64,000 bases of DNA from DAIMZI01 sp036734025 (GCA_036734025.1 DAIMZI010000006.1:1-64000); one strand, 5' to 3'. Positions 1 through 8,947 are shown, numbered from the stretch's first letter. The notes: generated by a model from the sequence alone, not told the origin. Translations and numbers: made by a program.

Positions 1-706
1 GCAGGAACTCCTGCTGCGGATGCTTGCGCCCGCCCTGGGGCGGAACGCTGGCGACGGTACCTTCCATGATCTTCAGCAGCGCCTGCTGGACACCCTCGCC
101 CGACACATCGCGCGTGATGGACGGATTGTCCGACTTGCGGCTGATCTTGTCGACCTCATCGATGTAGACGATGCCGCGCTGGGCCCGATCGACATTGTAG
201 TCGGCCGATTGCAGCAGCTTGAGGATGATGTTCTCGACATCCTCGCCGACATAGCCGGCTTCGGTCAGGGTCGTGGCATCGGCCATCGTGAAGGGCACAT
301 CGAGGATACGCGCCAGCGTCTGCGCCAGCAGCGTCTTGCCGCAGCCGGTCGGGCCAATCAGCAGGATGTTCGATTTGGCCAGTTCCACATCGTTCTGCTT
401 GTTGGCGTGGCTCAGGCGCTTGTAATGATTGTGGACCGCCACCGAGAGCACGCGCTTGGCCGTCTGCTGACCGATGACATAGTCATCGAGCACGTCGCAT
501 ATTTCCTTTGGCGTGGGCACGCCGTCACGCGTCTTGACATAGGCGTTCTTGTTTTCTTCGCGAATGATATCCATGCAAAGCTCGACGCATTCATCGCAGA
601 TGAACACGGTAGGCCCGGCAATAAGTTTGCGCACTTCGTGCTGGCTCTTGCCGCAGAAGGAGCAATAAAGGGTATTTTTGGTATCGCTTCCGGTGACTTT
701 GCTCAT
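1..706 (-). CDS. clpX: ATP-dependent Clp protease ATP-binding subunit ClpX (3' part outside window)
   Basis: AAA+ unfoldase that recognises substrates and feeds them to ClpP. The first 235 codons are visible; the gene runs off the left edge. The N-terminal zinc-binding domain has Cys15, Cys18, Cys37 and Cys40 (CSFC and CDEC pairs). The Walker A motif GPTGCGKT lies at about 118-125 and Walker B (YIDEVDKI) at about 182. The ATG at 706 gives the usual family N-terminus MSKVTGSD. clpP and tig lie upstream on the same strand, the classical tig-clpP-clpX order, but a 408-bp gap before clpX suggests its own promoter. In Caulobacter ClpXP degrades CtrA, which fits the ChpT gene at the far end of the window. 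Confidence 0.97.
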   Translation of the reverse strand, partial: MSKVTGSDTKNTLYCSFCGKSQHEVRKLIAGPTVFICDECVELCMDIIREENKNAYVKTRDGVPTPKEICDVLDDYVIGQQTAKRVLSVAVHNHYKRLSHANKQNDVELAKSNILLIGPTGCGKTLLAQTLARILDVPFTMADATTLTEAGYVGEDVENIILKLLQSADYNVDRAQRGIVYIDEVDKISRKSDNPSITRDVSGEGVQQALLKIMEGTVASVPPQGGRKHPQQEFL

Positions 707-1114
707 TCACACACCTTGAGGTCTCGACGTCCGCCCGTCAGGCTCGCCTGGCGAGCCGTCTCCACTTTGAATACGACAGACCGGCGTTTCGCGATGACTG
801 CTGCACGCATCTCCTGATTTCACCATGCTAACTGAGCAGGGATCAAGAACGCAATGTGCACGAGAGCATTACAAAATTGTGAGGCAGGCGAAAATGCGGA
901 TCGGATTGCAGCAGCACGCTGTTGGTCGGCTATGACGTGTTCTTTTTCGTTATAGGAACGCAATCACGTATATTCGGTAAATCGGCCGGCGCGAAGTCTT
1001 TATGCTGAGCGAATTACTGCTTGTGGATGGCTGGCGGCGCGGGCGTCACCGCTGTGACGAGAGGGAGGCGCGATCCACGCCCGTGCCCTCTGCTTTTTTT
1101 GGCTCTCTCTGGGC
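707..1114. other. clpP-clpX intergenic region (408 bp), no gene seen
   Basis: No credible reading frame is present. The stretch must carry the clpX promoter on the minus strand, but I could not pick a convincing -35/-10 pair. Near the clpP end there is a short inverted repeat GTCAC-CGCT-GTGAC (about 1047-1060). There is also a 6-bp AGAGGG/CCCTCT pair followed by seven T on the plus strand, in the wrong orientation to terminate clpP. Confidence 0.5.
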
Positions 1115-1744
1115 CTAGCTGACCTCTTCGGGGACCTGCCGCTTGTTCAGAACCTCATCGACGATGCCGAAATTGCGCGCATCTTCTGCATTCATGAAAT
1201 AGTCGCGATCAAGCGTGCGTTCGATGATCTCATAGCTTTGCCCGGTGTGATGCACATAGATTTCGTTGAGCCGGCGCTTCAACTTGATGATGTCTTCGGC
1301 GTGGCGCTCGATGTCGCTCGCCTGACCCTGAAAGCCGCCGGAGGGCTGATGCAGCATGATGCGCGAATGCGGCAGGCAATAGCGCATGCCGGGCGCGCCG
1401 CCGGCCAGCAGCAGCGAGCCCATCGATGCGGCTTGGCCGATGCACAGCGTCGCCACCGCCGGGCGGATAAACTGCATCGTGTCGTATATCGCCATGCCCG
1501 AGGTGACGATGCCACCGGGCGAGTTGATATACATCGAGATCTCTTTTTTGGGATTGTCCGATTCCAGATAAAGAAGCTGCGCCGTCACCACAGACGCGAC
1601 ACTGTCCTCGATCGGCCCGGTCACGAAGACGATGCGCTCCTTGAGCAGCAGCGAAAATATGTCATAGGCGCGCTCGCCGCGGTTGGTCTGCTCCACCACC
1701 ATCGGTACGAGGGACGACATGTAATGTTCATAAGGATCGCGCAT
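1115..1744 (-). CDS. clpP: ATP-dependent Clp protease proteolytic subunit ClpP
   Basis: Serine protease that forms the double-heptamer chamber for ClpX and ClpA. At 209 aa it has the usual length. The catalytic triad is visible: Ser107 in QAASMGS, His132 in RIMLHQPSGG and Asp181 in DRDYF. It starts with ATG at 1744, giving MRDPYEHYMSSLVP; the short N-terminal extension before processing is typical of alphaproteobacteria. It lies 98 bp downstream of tig and upstream of clpX on the same strand. Both partner unfoldases (clpX here, clpA near 50 kb) are in the window. Confidence 0.98.
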   Translation of the reverse strand: MRDPYEHYMSSLVPMVVEQTNRGERAYDIFSLLLKERIVFVTGPIEDSVASVVTAQLLYLESDNPKKEISMYINSPGGIVTSGMAIYDTMQFIRPAVATLCIGQAASMGSLLLAGGAPGMRYCLPHSRIMLHQPSGGFQGQASDIERHAEDIIKLKRRLNEIYVHHTGQSYEIIERTLDRDYFMNAEDARNFGIVDEVLNKRQVPEEVS

Positions 1745-1842
1745 TCGGGTCTCCGGAAATGCCGCCCGGCAACTGCGTTAGCTGGGCATCTGTTGGTGCG
1801 CGCAGGCCCTGAACGGCGAAGCGCGCGTGTTTCAAACTGAAC

Positions 1843-3195
1843 TCAGGCGACGTCTTCCTCGTGCGCCATGTCGAACAGTTCCTTGGATGTCACCTTGCGC
1901 TCCTTCTGCTTGACCAGCGCCAGCGCATAATTGACCACCTTGTCTTCGTAGATCGGCGCATGCAGGTCCATCAGTGCGCCCGGCGTCTTCTGGAAATATT
2001 CGATGACCTTCTTTTCCTGCCCCGGATACTGGCGGGCCTGCTCCAGCATGGCGCGCTTCAGGTCATCGTCGCTCACCTCGATCTTGTTCTGACGCCCGAT
2101 CTCGGACAGGACCAGACCGAGCCGCACGCGGCGTTCGGCGAGCTTGCGGTTCTTCTCCTTCTCGGCGTCTTCGTCCTGGCCGAGATCTGAGAAGGTCTCC
2201 CCGCGCTGTTCCATCTGCCGGTTGAGTTGCGCCCACAGATCGGCGAATTCACGCTCGACCAGGCTGGGCGGCAGATCGAAATCATGAGCCTCATCCAGCG
2301 CATCGAGCAGGCCACGCTTCATCTTGACGCGCGTGCCGCCCTCCAGCTCCTTGGCCAGACGCTCGCGCACCGCCTCGCGCAGCTTGTCGATGGACTCAAA
2401 ACCCATGCCCGAAGCAAATTCATCATCCGGCTCCGGACGCTTGGGCGCGGCAACCGCGCGCACCTTGACCTCGAATTCGGCAGCCTTGCCAGCCAGATGC
2501 TTGGCCGGATAATTTTCCGGGAATGTCGTGGTGATGGTTGTTTCATCGCCAGCACGCACGCCGACCAGCCCATCTTCAAATCCGGGTATGAAGGCATTCT
2601 TGCCGATCACAACGGCCACGTCTTCGGCCGTGCCACCCTCGAAGGCTTCGCCATCGATGCGCCCGATGAAATCGATGCGCACCTGGTCGCCGTCCTTGGC
2701 CTTGGTCTTCTTGTCTTCATAGCTGGTGCTTGAATCGAGAAGTTGGCCAAGCCCTTTCTCGATCTCGTCCTCCGCCACCTCGGCAACCGGCTTCTCGATC
2801 TCCAGCTTGCGCAGATCGACCAGTTCCATTTCAGGCAACACCTCAAACGACATCGTGTATTCAAGGTCCCGCTCGCCGGCGATCACGCCTTCCACCAGCT
2901 TTTCATCCTCGGGCAAAGAGATGTCCGGCTTGTCGGCGGGGCGTTCATCGCGCTCGACAAGAGCCTTCTTGCTGGTCTCGGAAATGGTCTGTTCGAGCAC
3001 TTCGGCCATGACCGAGCGGCCATAGAGCTTGCGCAGATGCTCGACCGGCACCATGCCAGGGCGAAAGCCCTTCAGGCGCACCTTGTCCTTCATCTCTTCA
3101 AGCCTGGAGTTGACCCGTTCCTGTAATTCAGGAGCCTGAACGACGATCTTAAGTTCGCGCTTCAGACCTTCCGACACCGTTTCTGTTACTTGCAT
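1843..3195 (-). CDS. tig: Trigger factor (ribosome-associated chaperone, peptidyl-prolyl isomerase)
   Basis: Chaperone that docks at the ribosome exit tunnel and shields nascent chains. At 450 aa it has the normal length. The N-terminal ribosome-binding domain carries the signature GFRPGMVP at about 43-50. An FKBP-like PPIase domain follows at about 160-250 (KDGDQVRIDFIGRIDGEAF), then the helical C-terminal chaperone domain. It is the first protein gene of the tig-clpP-clpX cluster, 145 bp downstream of a tRNA-Leu gene on the same strand. Confidence 0.98.
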   Translation of the reverse strand: MQVTETVSEGLKRELKIVVQAPELQERVNSRLEEMKDKVRLKGFRPGMVPVEHLRKLYGRSVMAEVLEQTISETSKKALVERDERPADKPDISLPEDEKLVEGVIAGERDLEYTMSFEVLPEMELVDLRKLEIEKPVAEVAEDEIEKGLGQLLDSSTSYEDKKTKAKDGDQVRIDFIGRIDGEAFEGGTAEDVAVVIGKNAFIPGFEDGLVGVRAGDETTITTTFPENYPAKHLAGKAAEFEVKVRAVAAPKRPEPDDEFASGMGFESIDKLREAVRERLAKELEGGTRVKMKRGLLDALDEAHDFDLPPSLVEREFADLWAQLNRQMEQRGETFSDLGQDEDAEKEKNRKLAERRVRLGLVLSEIGRQNKIEVSDDDLKRAMLEQARQYPGQEKKVIEYFQKTPGALMDLHAPIYEDKVVNYALALVKQKERKVTSKELFDMAHEEDVA

Positions 3196-3276
3196 GACGA
3201 ATATTCCGTGTCGTTGGACGCGTTTTCAAAGCCGCGCGGATTATGCCGGCAAAAGAAGCCGCGACGATGAACAGAC

Positions 3277-3292
3277 GCGACGTGCACGTCGC
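3277..3292. repeat. 16-bp perfect palindrome between tRNA-Leu and tig
   Basis: The sequence GCGACGTGCACGTCGC is its own reverse complement. As RNA it would form a 6-bp stem with a TGCA loop. There is no T-tract on either side, so it is not a standard intrinsic terminator. Its place suggests a tRNA 3' processing/termination element or an operator for tig. Confidence 0.4.
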
Positions 3293-3340
3293 AGCCAGCC
3301 TCGCGCATGTCCTCGGTACCCTCCGGCTCACGATTGCGCC

Positions 3341-3425
3341 TGGTGCGGGCGGAGGGACTTGAACCCCCACGGCCAAAGCCACCAGAACCTAAATCTGGCG
3401 TGTCTACCAGTTCCACCACGCCCGC
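3341..3425 (-). tRNA. tRNA-Leu (anticodon UAG)
   Basis: The minus strand folds into an 85-nt tRNA with a 7-bp acceptor stem GCGGGCG/CGCCCGC, discriminator A and an encoded CCA end. The anticodon loop TTTAGGT reads UAG (leucine CUA, and CUN by wobble). The T arm holds GGTTCAAGTCC. A long variable arm (TGGCTTTGGCCGT) is present, as expected for a class II leucine tRNA. Confidence 0.95.
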
Positions 3426-3635
3426 GCGAGCCCAGACCCGAATCTCACACGGCCGGCACCCTATAGCACAGCCGATCCAGCCACCGCTACCCGGTTGTGC
3501 CAACCCTCGACAGCACCCCTTCCCGCGCCTGTGCAATCGCCGCGATTCCAGCCGCGACCTGCGCTCGAATTGCCTCGCCCTCAAGGCGATCTGCCCACAA
3601 AAAGTGCAGCTGCCTGTAAAATGCGCTGTCCGGGC

Positions 3636-4643
3636 TCAGGGCTGCCACTGCCATACCGCAGGTATCCAGCGATAGGACGTACCGGCGCGCGCAACAAGCC
3701 CGACGCCTGGAAACGGGATGTGCTGACCCACCACGATCATCCGCTCGATGACGGCCATGTCGAGCATTGCGATGCGCGTTTCAGCCGCGCGCGCGCCGTC
3801 CATGTCAAAGCCGAAGTGCCAGCCAGGCTGTTCAAACGAAATATAGGGATGCGTCACCGCATCGCCAGCCACAAGCAGTTTTTCGCTGCCCGAAACGACC
3901 ACAACGCCGACATGACCCGACGTATGGCCTGGCGCATCCATGAGGCTGATGCCAGGCGAGATCTCGGTGTCCGGCGCAACGCGCCGCGTGCGCCCTGAAA
4001 TCGGCCCGAGATGTTCGCGTGCGCCCAGCGCCATGGCGCGCGCGCTTTCGGGCAGGCGTGCGGGCAGTCCCTCATCCATCCAGTAGTCCCATTCGCGCGC
4101 ATGGATGACATATTCGGCGCGCGGGAAACGTGGCGCGGCCTTGGCGTCGTCGAGCACGCCCCAGACATGATCGGGGTGGCCGTGGGTGATGATGATCCGG
4201 TCGATCATCTCGGGCGCAATGCCGGCCGCTTGCAGATTGGCGAGCACGCGCCCTGCCCCCGGGGCAAAATGAGCGCCTGCGCCCGCGTCGATCAGGATCA
4301 GTTCGCTGCCCGTGTTGATGAGACATAAATTGAGGTGGACATAGGCCTGCTCCGCGGAGATGGCCAGCGTGCGCAGATAAGCGCGGAGCTGGGCTTCAGG
4401 AACATTGGCGGCGAGCAGTTGCACCGGCAGCATCAGGTGGCCGTCGCTGATGATGGTGATTTCAAACTCGCCCAGCTTGAAGCGGAAAAAACCGGGCGCC
4501 TGGGTCGCCGTAGGCTTGTCAGCCGGCGCGCTCTGGGCAAAGGCCGTCCCGCCTGGCCCCGCCACTGGCATCCACGCTGCCATGAGCGCTCCTGCACCGC
4601 CCGAGAGCAACATCTCGCGGCGCGAAAAGACTGATCCACTCAT
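3636..4643 (-). CDS. Tat-exported MBL-fold metallo-hydrolase
   Basis: Metallo-beta-lactamase-fold hydrolase predicted to act in the periplasm. A twin-arginine signal is visible (SRREMLLSGGAG, residues 7-18) with a hydrophobic stretch and an AFAQ cleavage region near residue 37. The zinc motif HGHPDH lies at 154-159. Further ligands are His in DAPGHTSGH, Asp in VAGDAV and His in VGQHIPF. I prefer ATG 4643 (GGAG seven bases upstream) over the adjacent GTG at 4646. The substrate is unknown; quorum-quenching lactonase, sulfatase-like and other MBL hydrolases share this pattern. It appears to be a single-gene unit. Confidence 0.85.
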   Translation of the reverse strand: MSGSVFSRREMLLSGGAGALMAAWMPVAGPGGTAFAQSAPADKPTATQAPGFFRFKLGEFEITIISDGHLMLPVQLLAANVPEAQLRAYLRTLAISAEQAYVHLNLCLINTGSELILIDAGAGAHFAPGAGRVLANLQAAGIAPEMIDRIIITHGHPDHVWGVLDDAKAAPRFPRAEYVIHAREWDYWMDEGLPARLPESARAMALGAREHLGPISGRTRRVAPDTEISPGISLMDAPGHTSGHVGVVVVSGSEKLLVAGDAVTHPYISFEQPGWHFGFDMDGARAAETRIAMLDMAVIERMIVVGQHIPFPGVGLVARAGTSYRWIPAVWQWQP

Positions 4644-4835
4644 CACTTGGCTCCAGGTCTTGTGGCTCTGGGTCGTGCGGCTGATCTTGCGGCATGACCG
4701 GCAGACATCAGCCGTCCGCCGCCGGTAACCGCAGAAGGATCACACATTCTTCCATGCCGGGCGCAATGTCCACGCCAAAGGCAGAAGATGCGGCCTTAGG
4801 ACCGGGCGCATGCTGGCGAAAAATTCAGGCGCACG

Positions 4836-4945
4836 CGCTAGAGCACTTTCAAGGAAACCGTAGTCCTGGAGCGCTCTAAGTTCCAGTTCTGTCGCACTTT
4901 CCAAGCGCAAAACCGGTTCCCACTTTTGCTGAAAGTGCTCTAGCG
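4836..4945. repeat. 110-bp interspersed palindromic repeat element
   Basis: The ends are a perfect 16-bp inverted repeat CGCTAGAGCACTTTCA (4836-4851 and, inverted, 4930-4945). Between them lies a core including CGCAAAACCGGTTCCCAC, a motif I recognise as a common intergenic repeat in Rhizobiales genomes. The right end runs into the neighbouring gene and supplies its final Arg codon and TAG stop (CGC TAG). I see no other full copy in this window. The rest of the 4644-4939 gap holds no gene. Confidence 0.7.
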
Positions 4946-5476
4946 ATAAAAGCGCCAGATCCGCGATATCGCCTCGAAAACCTCATCGGGATCATTGCCG
5001 AACGGCTCCAGCCTGATGCGCACCAGATTATCGCCCTCGAGCTTCCAGGGCAGCTTCATCAGCAGCCGGTAGATCGGCTGGCGGCGCCAGTCCATAATGA
5101 GGGCCGTGTCCAGATTGCGCTTGAGCTGGATATGCAGTTCCTTGTTGTCCATAGTGCGCACCGCGTAAGTGCGCAGCAGCAGATCATTGATCTCGCGCCA
5201 GGGGATCAGCCCCAGGCCGTCGACGAAAATACCGTACTGGCTGGCGCCAAGGCGCGCACGTCCCTCGATCAGCGGAAAAAAATAATAGGATACGCAGGCC
5301 GCGCTTACACCGAGCGCCAGCAGCACCGAATGCCCGCCGGAAAGGTAGAAACCGATGCACAGCAGCGCCGCGATTGCCATGGCGTAAAACCGGAAGCTGC
5401 CGGCTTCCTTGCCGTACGGCAGCGCCAGTCCCTCGCTGGTGATGTCATGTGGCATCGGATTGAGTTTGGCAGCCAT
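4940..5476 (-). CDS. Two-TM membrane protein with PH-like domain, function unknown
   Basis: About 178 aa. Two adjacent hydrophobic helices lie at about 29-70 (FYAMAIAALLCIGFYLSGG and VLLALGVSAACVSYYFF). They are followed by a soluble region with the pattern GIFVDGLGLIPWREI, reminiscent of bacterial membrane PH-like domains. I prefer ATG 5476 over the TTG two codons upstream. It starts 18 bp after the aroC stop, so it is probably co-transcribed with aroC. Its last codon and stop come from the palindromic repeat at 4836-4945, so the ancestral C-terminus may have been different. A protein of the same architecture lies at 43918-44499. Confidence 0.8.
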   Translation of the reverse strand: MAAKLNPMPHDITSEGLALPYGKEAGSFRFYAMAIAALLCIGFYLSGGHSVLLALGVSAACVSYYFFPLIEGRARLGASQYGIFVDGLGLIPWREINDLLLRTYAVRTMDNKELHIQLKRNLDTALIMDWRRQPIYRLLMKLPWKLEGDNLVRIRLEPFGNDPDEVFEAISRIWRFYR

Positions 5477-5494
5477 TTTCAACCTGGCTCATTA

Positions 5495-6613
5495 TTAGTT
5501 GTGCATCGCCTCGATGCGTTCGTTTGCGCCCGGGCACTGCGCGCGGTGTCTGAGCAGATGATCGGCCAGAACCAGCGCCATCATCGCCTCACCTACCGGC
5601 ACGGCCCGTATACCCACGCAAGGATCATGCCGCCCCTTGGTGCTGATCTCGGTTTCGCGGCCATGCCAGTCAATCGTCTGGCGCGGGCTCAGGATGGACG
5701 AAGTCGGCTTGACAGCAAAGCGCGCCACGATCGGCTGGCCGGTGGAAATGCCGCCGAGAACACCGCCGGCATTATTGGACTGGAAGACTGGCTGGCCATC
5801 CGCGCCGATGCGGATCTCATCGGCATTGTCCTCGCCCGAAAGCGCCGCCGACGCAAAGCCGGCGCCGATCTCGACACCCTTGACAGCGTTGATGCCCATC
5901 AGGGCGCCGGCGATGTCCTGATCGAGCTTGCCATAAAGCGGCGCGCCCAGCCCCGCGGGCACGCCCTCAGCGATGATCTCGATGACAGCGCCGGCCGAGG
6001 AACCGGCCTTGCGCACACCGTCCAGATATTCGGCCCAGGCGGCGGCGGCCTGCGCGTCGGGACAGAAGAACGGATTGCGCTCGACCTCGTCCCAGTCCCA
6101 GCCATTGCGGGAGATGCCATGCGGTCCAAGCTGAACCAGAGCGCCGCGCACGCTCATGCCGGCAATGACCTTGCGCGCCACTGCTCCGGCGGCAACGCGC
6201 ATGGCCGTTTCACGCGCCGAGGAGCGCCCGCCGCCGCGATGGTCGCGGATCCCGTATTTGGCGATATAGGTGAAATCGGCATGGCCGGGGCGGAATTTAT
6301 CGGCAATGTCGGAATAGTCCTTGGAGCGCTGGTCGGTGTTCTCGATGATCAGCGCGATGGGCGTGCCGGTGGTGCGCTGAACGCCGTGGCCATCGTCGAA
6401 CACGCCCGAAACGATGCGCACTTCGTCGGCCTCGCGGCGCTGGGTCGTGAAGCGCGACTGGCCCGGCCGGCGCTTGTCGAGAAACGGCTGGATGTCGCTT
6501 TCACCCAGCGGGATGCCCGGCGGGCAGCCATCTATCACGCAGCCGATCTGCGGCCCATGGCTCTCGCCCCAGGTGGTGACACGGAACAGATGCCCGAAAC
6601 TGTTATGCGACAT
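5495..6613 (-). CDS. aroC: Chorismate synthase
   Basis: Catalyses the last shikimate step, EPSP to chorismate, using reduced FMN. The 372 aa include the family signatures GESHGPQIGCVIDGCPPG near the N-terminus, RPGHADFTYIAKYG at about 107, and the basic block RGGGRSSARETAMRVAAGA at about 125-144. The ATG start gives MSHNSFGHLFRVTTWGESHG, the canonical start. A membrane protein gene follows closely, and a histidine-phosphatase gene lies 55 bp upstream on the same strand. Confidence 0.98.
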   Translation of the reverse strand: MSHNSFGHLFRVTTWGESHGPQIGCVIDGCPPGIPLGESDIQPFLDKRRPGQSRFTTQRREADEVRIVSGVFDDGHGVQRTTGTPIALIIENTDQRSKDYSDIADKFRPGHADFTYIAKYGIRDHRGGGRSSARETAMRVAAGAVARKVIAGMSVRGALVQLGPHGISRNGWDWDEVERNPFFCPDAQAAAAWAEYLDGVRKAGSSAGAVIEIIAEGVPAGLGAPLYGKLDQDIAGALMGINAVKGVEIGAGFASAALSGEDNADEIRIGADGQPVFQSNNAGGVLGGISTGQPIVARFAVKPTSSILSPRQTIDWHGRETEISTKGRHDPCVGIRAVPVGEAMMALVLADHLLRHRAQCPGANERIEAMHN

Positions 6614-6668
6614 GATCTAAAAGCCTGCGCTTTCCATCATTTGCGGTCAATGCTGCACGATGGCGCGG

Positions 6669-7250
6669 TCACAGCCAGTGCAGGTCCAAGCCTTGGATCA
6701 CCAGCACTTTGTCCTGAGGCACGTTCAGCTTCAAGCCGACTGCGGGCTCGATCCGTTCAATCTGCATGCGCAGGCAGCGCATGACGCCGCCATGAGCCGT
6801 AACGATGATATCGTGCTTTATTTCGGACATCCAATCGTTCACCCGCGCCTGCAGATCCGCATAGCTTTCGCCGCCCTGACCGGGATAGACGAATTGCCAC
6901 ATTTCCTCGCTGCTGAGTTGCGCAAGCTGCGCCATAACCCGCTCACGGGGCTCGCCCTGCCAGTCTCCGGCGCAGATCTCCATGAGGCGCGGGTCCGTCC
7001 GATAGCCGTGAGGGTCGAGGCCCATCTCGCGGCGCATGATCTCCATGGTCTCAGTGGCGCGGCTGAGCGGGCTGGAAACGAAGTCTAACTGCTCGGGATC
7101 GCCCAGGGTCTGCGCCAGAATGCGGCCATTGCGCTCAGCCTGCGCACGGCCGGTATCATTCAGCGGAATGTCGAGATGGCCCTGATATCGGCCATCGGCG
7201 TTCCAGTCGGTCTGGCCATGGCGCACGAAGTAAATCCTGCTCCTCTCCAT
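6669..7250 (-). CDS. Histidine phosphatase family protein (phosphoglycerate mutase-like)
   Basis: About 193 aa of the branch-1 histidine phosphatase superfamily. The catalytic RHGQTDWN lies right at the N-terminus, the second Arg/Glu block in SSPLSRATETMEIMRREMG, and the second His in VTAHGGVMRCL. ATG 7250 is the start: the bases just upstream (GGGAGGGGGCGAA) are a strong Shine-Dalgarno, so the longer TTG frame is excluded. Whether it acts on phosphoglycerate, alpha-ribazole phosphate or another phosphoester cannot be told. It is probably co-transcribed with aroC. Confidence 0.9.
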   Translation of the reverse strand: MERSRIYFVRHGQTDWNADGRYQGHLDIPLNDTGRAQAERNGRILAQTLGDPEQLDFVSSPLSRATETMEIMRREMGLDPHGYRTDPRLMEICAGDWQGEPRERVMAQLAQLSSEEMWQFVYPGQGGESYADLQARVNDWMSEIKHDIIVTAHGGVMRCLRMQIERIEPAVGLKLNVPQDKVLVIQGLDLHWL

Positions 7251-7314
7251 TTCGCCCCCTCCCAAGCCATTGATGGTGCAAGCCTGACCGGACGCGCACC
7301 GACCGGCTCTGGTC

Positions 7315-7998
7315 TCAGCGCTTGCAGGCGATGGAGAATTGCGCGAGCTGTTCGGTCTGGTCGGTCTCGATGAGGATCAACTCGCAGGTTACGCCCTTGT
7401 GAATGATCTGCTTGCCGTCGCGCGCCTGCATCGAGATGCGCTGGCCGTTTATGCTGAGCCCGGCAGAGCGCGAGCCCACGGTCTGCAATGCGAATTGCAG
7501 GTCCACCTCGTCGAAGGCGCGCGAGGTCTCGCGCTTGAGCTGAAACCGGTCATAGAGCACGACGGCGCTGAGATCAGCTGTGGCTGTTGCTTGCGGCTCG
7601 GCGCTCGCCACATCGCCCGGCGTCGCGCTTTCCTGCGCGGCTTCCATTTCGGCAATGCGCGCGCGCAGCGTCTCGGCATCGTTGCGGCTTTCCTGAAGCT
7701 CGCGGCGCACCTGCGCGAGTTCAGTGCTCAACGCTTCTTCTCGCGCGGCACTGGTTTCGTCGGTTGCTGGCGCTTCGGCCTGGCTGGCGAGGGCTTGCTT
7801 GAGCTCGGCGATCTGGGCATTCAATTCCCTGACCTGCGCAAGAGCATCAGGGTCTGGCGTGCTGCGCGAAGCTTGCGTGCCGGTATCGGGGCCTCCCAGA
7901 CCAGCCGTGTAGCCGAGGTAAAACCCCAGGCCGCCAAGCGCGACCAGAGCCACCACTGCCGCCACTGCAACATATGTAACGATCTTGATCGGATCCAT
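7315..7998 (-). CDS. Membrane-anchored coiled-coil protein, function unknown
   Basis: 227 aa. One N-terminal transmembrane helix (about 8-30, IVTYVAVAAVVALVALGGL) is followed by a long charged coiled coil at about 50-120 (VRELNAQIAELKQAL, AQVRRELQESRNDAETLRARIAEME). A globular C-terminal domain of about 80 residues contains two Cys (GVTCELILIE, FSIACKR). The C-terminal part should sit in the periplasm if the helix is a signal anchor. I do not recognise a family. It is flanked by fabI upstream and the histidine phosphatase downstream, all on the minus strand. Confidence 0.8.
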   Translation of the reverse strand: MDPIKIVTYVAVAAVVALVALGGLGFYLGYTAGLGGPDTGTQASRSTPDPDALAQVRELNAQIAELKQALASQAEAPATDETSAAREEALSTELAQVRRELQESRNDAETLRARIAEMEAAQESATPGDVASAEPQATATADLSAVVLYDRFQLKRETSRAFDEVDLQFALQTVGSRSAGLSINGQRISMQARDGKQIIHKGVTCELILIETDQTEQLAQFSIACKR

Positions 7999-8134
7999 GA
8001 CGACCCACTCCCGCTATCTCAGCAATTCATCCATGCGGACTTTACTGCAACCCGATGGCCTGAAATCTTGCAAAAAATTGCCCTGCGTGCCCGACACGGC
8101 AGAACCACTCGTGCCACAGCTATCAAATAACATG

Positions 8135-8947
8135 CTACACGACCGAAATATCCGGTGCGTCCTCGGCCTTCATGCCGACAACGTGATAACCCGCATCGAC
8201 GTGATGAACTTCGCCAGTCACGCTACGTCCCCAATCGGACAAAAGATAGACCGCCGATTTGCCGACATCCTCGATGCTGACCGACCGGCGCAGCGGCGAA
8301 TTATATTCGTTCCACTTCAATATGTAGCGGAAATCGGCGATCCCGGAGGCCGCGAGCGTCTTGATCGGGCCGGCGGAGATCGCATTGACGCGGATATTCT
8401 GCTTGCCCAGGTCCATGGCGAGATATTTCACGCTGGCCTCCAGCGCCGCCTTGGCAACGCCCATCACATTGTAATGGGGCATGACCTTTTCCGCGCCGTA
8501 ATAGGTCAGGGTCAGCAAGGCGCCGCCATCGGTCATCAGCCGTTCGGCGCGCTGGGCTATTGCGGTGAGCGAGTAGCATGACACCAGCAGCGTCTGCGTG
8601 AAGTTGCGCTCGCTGGTATCGACATAGCGTCCGTCAAGCTCTGCCTTGTCGGAAAAGGCGATCGCATGGACGACGAAGTCCAGCTTGGGCCACTCCCTGG
8701 CGAGACTGTCAAAGACTGCGTCCAGCGACTGCGGATCGGTGACATCGCACGGCAGCACCAGCGGCGCGCCAACCTCGGCGGCCAGCGGCCTGACGCGCTT
8801 TTCCAGCGCCTCGCCGAGAAACGTGAATGCAAGCTCTGCGCCCTCATCGGCAAGGGCCTTGGCAATGCCCCATGCGATGGAACGGTTATTGGCCACACCC
8901 ATGATCAGGCCGCGTTTGCCTGCCATGAGTTGTTCGCGTTGCGCCAC
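8135..8947 (-). CDS. fabI: Enoyl-[acyl-carrier-protein] reductase (NADH) FabI
   Basis: Catalyses the last reduction in each cycle of type II fatty acid elongation. The 270 aa belong to the short-chain dehydrogenase family. The FabI-type cofactor motif GVANNRSIAWGIAKAL lies near residue 17. The active-site Tyr and Lys lie in YYGAEKVMPHYNVMGVAKAAL-type spacing. SAGPIKTLAASGI, the substrate loop, is present. The GTG at 8947 is the likely start, with AGGGAGA eight bases upstream. It is the first gene of the minus-strand run and is divergent from pdxH. Confidence 0.97.
   Translation of the reverse strand: MAQREQLMAGKRGLIMGVANNRSIAWGIAKALADEGAELAFTFLGEALEKRVRPLAAEVGAPLVLPCDVTDPQSLDAVFDSLAREWPKLDFVVHAIAFSDKAELDGRYVDTSERNFTQTLLVSCYSLTAIAQRAERLMTDGGALLTLTYYGAEKVMPHYNVMGVAKAALEASVKYLAMDLGKQNIRVNAISAGPIKTLAASGIADFRYILKWNEYNSPLRRSVSIEDVGKSAVYLLSDWGRSVTGEVHHVDAGYHVVGMKAEDAPDISVV

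Noticed and set aside
20..817. 265-codon plus-strand frame over the clpX region
   Set aside because: It is antisense to clpX, which is clearly coding with zinc and Walker motifs; the frame is a GC-rich shadow.
1047..1100. Hairpin plus seven T near the end of clpP
   Set aside because: The T-run is on the plus strand, but the genes on both sides are on the minus strand, so it cannot terminate clpP.
5132..6784. 550-codon plus-strand frame
   Set aside because: Antisense to aroC and the membrane protein; low-complexity Arg/Ala/His composition and no known motif.
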